From contig NZ_JAFCXL010000023.1 in assembly GCF_049898325.1 (NCBI RefSeq), forward strand, positions 12,160 through 76,159: a stretch of 64,000 nucleotides of DNA. Reading direction: 5' to 3'. A model generated the notes under the pieces. That model was given only the letters and a program-made list of their open reading frames with translations. It ran no database searches and was not told where the DNA came from. The position numbers and the translations under genes were made by a program. This document shows positions 61,935 through 64,000 of the stretch, in pieces; positions within the stretch are counted from its first letter, which is position 1, and each line of letters opens with the position of its first letter. Source of the stretch: JAFCUW01 sp049898325. Its GTDB lineage: Bacteria; Pseudomonadota; Gammaproteobacteria; Burkholderiales; Burkholderiaceae_D.

Positions 61935-62300
61935 CTAGCGCACCTTGGCTGGATCGAAGTGGGGATTGTCGATCAGCGCGAACTGATTACCGTCCGGATC
62001 GCGCAAGGAGGCCACGCGGATGCCGCCGCCGACATCGTCCAGCGGCGTGTGCACGCTGGCCCCCAGCGCGACGATGCGGTCGATGTCCGCCTCGATGTCA
62101 CTGCTGCTCCAGTAGGCGGTAGCGCCATCGGGGCCCGGTTGGCCGTCGGGCACCAGGCCCAACTCGAAACCGCCCACTTCGAAGCCCACATAAAACACGG
62201 CATCGAAATACGGCGCTCTTTCCAGCACCGCCTGGTACCAGGCGCTCGCGGCGGCGAGGTCGGAGACGGGGTAAATGACGGTGCGCAAACCGGTAATCAT
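61935..62300 (-). CDS. VOC (glyoxalase/bleomycin-resistance) family protein
   Basis: A 121-residue single vicinal-oxygen-chelate domain. VIYPVSDLAAASAWYQAVLERAPYFDAVFYVGFEVGG and GGGIRVASLRDPDGNQFALIDNPHF are the family strands; Glu or His metal ligands are only partly apparent. Members act as dioxygenases, isomerases or antibiotic-binding proteins, so no substrate is assigned. It follows the hydroxypyruvate isomerase gene by 36 bases on the same strand. Confidence 0.88.
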   Translation of the reverse strand: MITGLRTVIYPVSDLAAASAWYQAVLERAPYFDAVFYVGFEVGGFELGLVPDGQPGPDGATAYWSSSDIEADIDRIVALGASVHTPLDDVGGGIRVASLRDPDGNQFALIDNPHFDPAKVR

Positions 62301-62336
62301 GGGGACCTCGCTGGTGGTGGATGGGTGCTGCCGTGA

Positions 62337-63122
62337 TCAAGCTGAAGCTGCTGTCGCCGCGCGCCAGCCCAGGCCGTCGAGCGTGGTCGACGCCGGAATG
62401 TATTCGCAGCCCACATGGCCAGGGTAGCCCAGGCGATCGAGCATGCCAAAAAGGAAAGTATAGTTGATCTCTCCCGTGCCCGGTTCGTGGCGGCCCGGAT
62501 TGTCGGCAATCTGGATGTGGCCGATGCGGGGCAGGTGGGCGCTGATGGTGGCGGCCAGCTCGCCCTCCATGCGTTGCATATGATAAATATCGTATTGCAG
62601 CATGAGATTATCGGCGCCCACTTCATTCATGATGGCCAGCGCCTGCTTGCTGCCGGTGAGGAAATAGCCGGGGATGTCGAAGGTGTTGATCGGCTCGATC
62701 AGCAGGCGCACGGCGTGTTTGGCGGCGGCGGCGGTGGCAAACTTGAGGTTCTCGACAAACACTTCGTGCGCGCGCTCCGGGCTGACCTTGGGCGGCAGCT
62801 TGCCGGCCATGCAGTGCAACTGGCCCACCCCCAGTTCGGCGGCATATTCGAGGGCCTGGCCCACGCTGTCCTGGAACTGGCCGATGCGGCGCGGGTCGCA
62901 GGCATAGCCCCGTTCGCCCGCATTCCAGTCGCCCGCTGGCAGGTTGAACAGCACCAGTTGCAGCTGCTGGCGGGCCAGGCGGTTGGCAATGTCGTCGGCA
63001 TCGAAGGCGTACGGAAACAGGAATTCGACGGCGTCGAAGCCCGCCTGGCGGGCGGCGGCAAAGCGGTCGAGGAAGGCGGTTTCACCAAACATCGTGCTGA
63101 GGTTGGCGGCAAATTTCGGCAT
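62337..63122 (-). CDS. hyi: Hydroxypyruvate isomerase
   Basis: A 261-residue TIM-barrel enzyme that interconverts hydroxypyruvate and tartronate semialdehyde in glyoxylate or glycerate metabolism. Marks are MPKFAANLSTMFGETAFLDRFAAA, VLFNLPAGDWNAGERG and LLIEPINTFDIPGYFL with the metal-binding Glu, LMLQYDIYHMQRMEG and VGCEYIPASTT. Length is that of E. coli Hyi. The usual partners gcl and glxR are not here. It lies between a MarR gene and a VOC gene on the same strand. Confidence 0.92.
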   Translation of the reverse strand: MPKFAANLSTMFGETAFLDRFAAARQAGFDAVEFLFPYAFDADDIANRLARQQLQLVLFNLPAGDWNAGERGYACDPRRIGQFQDSVGQALEYAAELGVGQLHCMAGKLPPKVSPERAHEVFVENLKFATAAAAKHAVRLLIEPINTFDIPGYFLTGSKQALAIMNEVGADNLMLQYDIYHMQRMEGELAATISAHLPRIGHIQIADNPGRHEPGTGEINYTFLFGMLDRLGYPGHVGCEYIPASTTLDGLGWRAATAASA

Positions 63123-63167
63123 GGGCTCACAGTTGCGGGAAGTCGATGCCGATATCGTAGCCGATTT

Positions 63168-63635
63168 TCAGCGCGATGGCGGCACCGCTGCCGGCGTCGC
63201 CGGCGCGCCGAAGCGGGCCAGCAAGGCCGTCATGGTATCGAGCTGGTCGGCGGCGACGCCCCGCAGCAGGTCGCCGCTGACCAGGTCGACGGTGACGGTG
63301 GCGTTGACCAGCATCTCTGCGCCCACTGCCGTGACGACGGCAAAGCCCACCCGCGCGTCGCTGGGATCGGGCTGGCGCGTGACCAGGCCGATTTTTTCCA
63401 GCGGCAGCAGGGTGCGCGTCACCCCCGAAGCGGACAGGCCCAGTCGTTCGGCCAGGTCGACCCGGCGCAGGCGTCCCCCTTCCGCACGGGCCAGGTGGTT
63501 GAGCACCTGAAAATCGCCAAAGCTGATGCCGTGGTGGTTGCCCAGCGCGACGTCGAAACGCCGCACGAACGCGGCGTGGGCACGCGCCAGGCGCAAACAG
63601 AAATCGGTGCTCGAGAGTGTGGGAATGGTGACCAT
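63168..63635 (-). CDS. MarR-family transcriptional regulator
   Basis: A 155-residue dimeric repressor-type regulator. The winged helix-turn-helix spans residues about 40-100 (FGDFQVLNHLARAEGGRLRRVDLAERLGLSASGVTRTLLPLEKIGLVTRQPDPSDAR), where GLSASGVTRTLLPLEKIGL is the recognition helix and DPSDAR the wing. A perfect operator overlaps its own -10 element at 63649-63674, so it probably represses itself and perhaps hyi and the VOC gene downstream. Confidence 0.93.
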   Translation of the reverse strand: MVTIPTLSSTDFCLRLARAHAAFVRRFDVALGNHHGISFGDFQVLNHLARAEGGRLRRVDLAERLGLSASGVTRTLLPLEKIGLVTRQPDPSDARVGFAVVTAVGAEMLVNATVTVDLVSGDLLRGVAADQLDTMTALLARFGAPATPAAVPPSR

Positions 63636-63648
63636 GGCAGTACTCCTG

Positions 63649-63674
63649 GATATACTTGAGAGCTCAAGTATATC
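63649..63674. promoter_or_regulatory. MarR-type operator (12-base perfect inverted repeat)
   Basis: GATATACTTGAG and CTCAAGTATATC with a two-base spacer, just upstream of marR. A further half-like site TCAAGTA lies at 63691-63697. Confidence 0.8.
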
Positions 63675-63694
63675 GGATTTAATTGCGTAGTCAA
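63667..63694 (-). promoter_or_regulatory. Promoter of the MarR gene
   Basis: On the reverse strand TTGACT (63689-63694) and TATACT (63667-63672) with a 16-base spacer; the -10 lies inside the operator. Confidence 0.65.
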
Positions 63695-63811
63695 GTAAAT
63701 TTCGACGTCCGCTTCTTGCTGCGTCCCATAAAAAAAGGCGCTTTCACCGTTGGCTGTGGGTCGTCCCCGAACCGATTTGAACTGCCGGGGTCAAACCTGC
63801 TCCACCAACGT

Positions 63812-63980
63812 ACCGGGAGCGGGGGCATGGCACAAGTTTGAACGGTGGCGCCGTCATTTCAACGGCGTGGCCACGCGCTACCTGGACAATTACCTGGGCT
63901 GGTGCTGGGCCATCGACCTGCGCCGCATCGGCAACGCCGAGCGCTTCCTCGCAGCGGCGCTCGGTCACTTCAGCGCTTGA
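63812..63980 (+). pseudogene. C-terminal transposase remnant, IS1595-like
   Basis: The forward frame ends WHKFERWRRHFNGVATRYLD, NYLGWCWAIDLRRIGNAERF, LAAALGHFSA, stop. The wording RRHFNGVATRYLDNYLGW recalls the C-terminal end of IS1595-type transposases. No start codon, catalytic core or terminal repeats are seen upstream. The right-hand end of any element may lie beyond the window. Family assignment is tentative. Confidence 0.5.
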
Positions 63981-64000
63981 GCTCGAAAGAAACTCAACAG

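Noticed and set aside
63740..63811. tRNA-like bases (CCGAACCGATTTGAACTGCC) near the right end
   Set aside because: No cloverleaf could be drawn and the expected T-loop and acceptor stem are missing.

Overview
The window looks like a chromosome segment of a high-GC betaproteobacterium in the order Burkholderiales, most likely family Oxalobacteraceae (Massilia, Duganella or Janthinobacterium type). This is inferred from gene content: PEP-CTERM proteins, a Gcr-type 'site-specific recombinase', PhaB-like acetoacetyl-CoA reductase, porin-4 type porin and many short glycine-zipper, BON and OmpA envelope proteins. No rRNA, tRNA or CRISPR was recognised. Codon use and strand switching are those of ordinary chromosome, broken by a few lower-GC patches that carry transposase debris.

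Layout. 0-16 kb: a cut-off hypothetical gene, uridine kinase (udk), a soluble double-Cache/CheW protein, DUF427, then a degraded patch (about 4.7-7.5 kb) with remnants of two insertion-sequence transposases, an intact PEP-CTERM protein, a small membrane protein and a 154-bp MITE-like element lying against the stop codon of an MFS exporter. A chemoreceptor follows, with an orphan PEP-CTERM tail directly behind its stop codon, then katG, ilvD and a zinc-ribbon membrane protein with a pilin-like segment. 16-30 kb: a low-GC lipoprotein, a rhodanese, a zincin-type lipoprotein with a small secreted partner, gamma-glutamyltransferase, a porin, an acidic low-complexity protein, dienelactone hydrolase, a 14-bp tandem repeat array, and the sulfate-binding protein Sbp. 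30-37 kb: lipid and membrane enzymes (PAP2 phosphatase, diacylglycerol-kinase-like lipid kinase, metallophosphoesterase, phospholipase D/cardiolipin synthase) and the Gcr-type membrane protein. 37-59 kb: a DesK/DesR-like two-component pair and a dense collection of envelope-stress genes around a Crp/Fnr-family regulator: OmpA proteins, glycine-zipper lipoproteins, BON proteins, DUF4398, AsmA, ferritin-like protein, a YqjD-YqjE-like operon, DUF3309 and lmo0937-family miniproteins, AI-2E and YihY membrane proteins, a collagen-like lipoprotein and MtfA. 59-64 kb: PhaB, a DksA/TraR zinc finger, a two-gene lipoprotein operon, a VOC protein, hydroxypyruvate isomerase and a MarR regulator with a clear operator, then a transposase remnant.

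The most notable signal is a 14-bp near-palindrome of the form GTNCG-N4-CGNAC. It occurs in intergenic regions upstream of about a dozen envelope or stress genes between 37 and 58.4 kb, with one degenerate copy at 25.9 kb. In most cases its centre lies exactly 32 bp upstream of a recognisable -10 hexamer, the geometry of a class II (-41.5) activator. One copy sits in the divergent promoter region of the Crp/Fnr gene itself. I infer a local, co-regulated envelope-stress regulon with an unassigned operator; the Crp/Fnr protein is the best candidate regulator and the DesR-like response regulator the main alternative.
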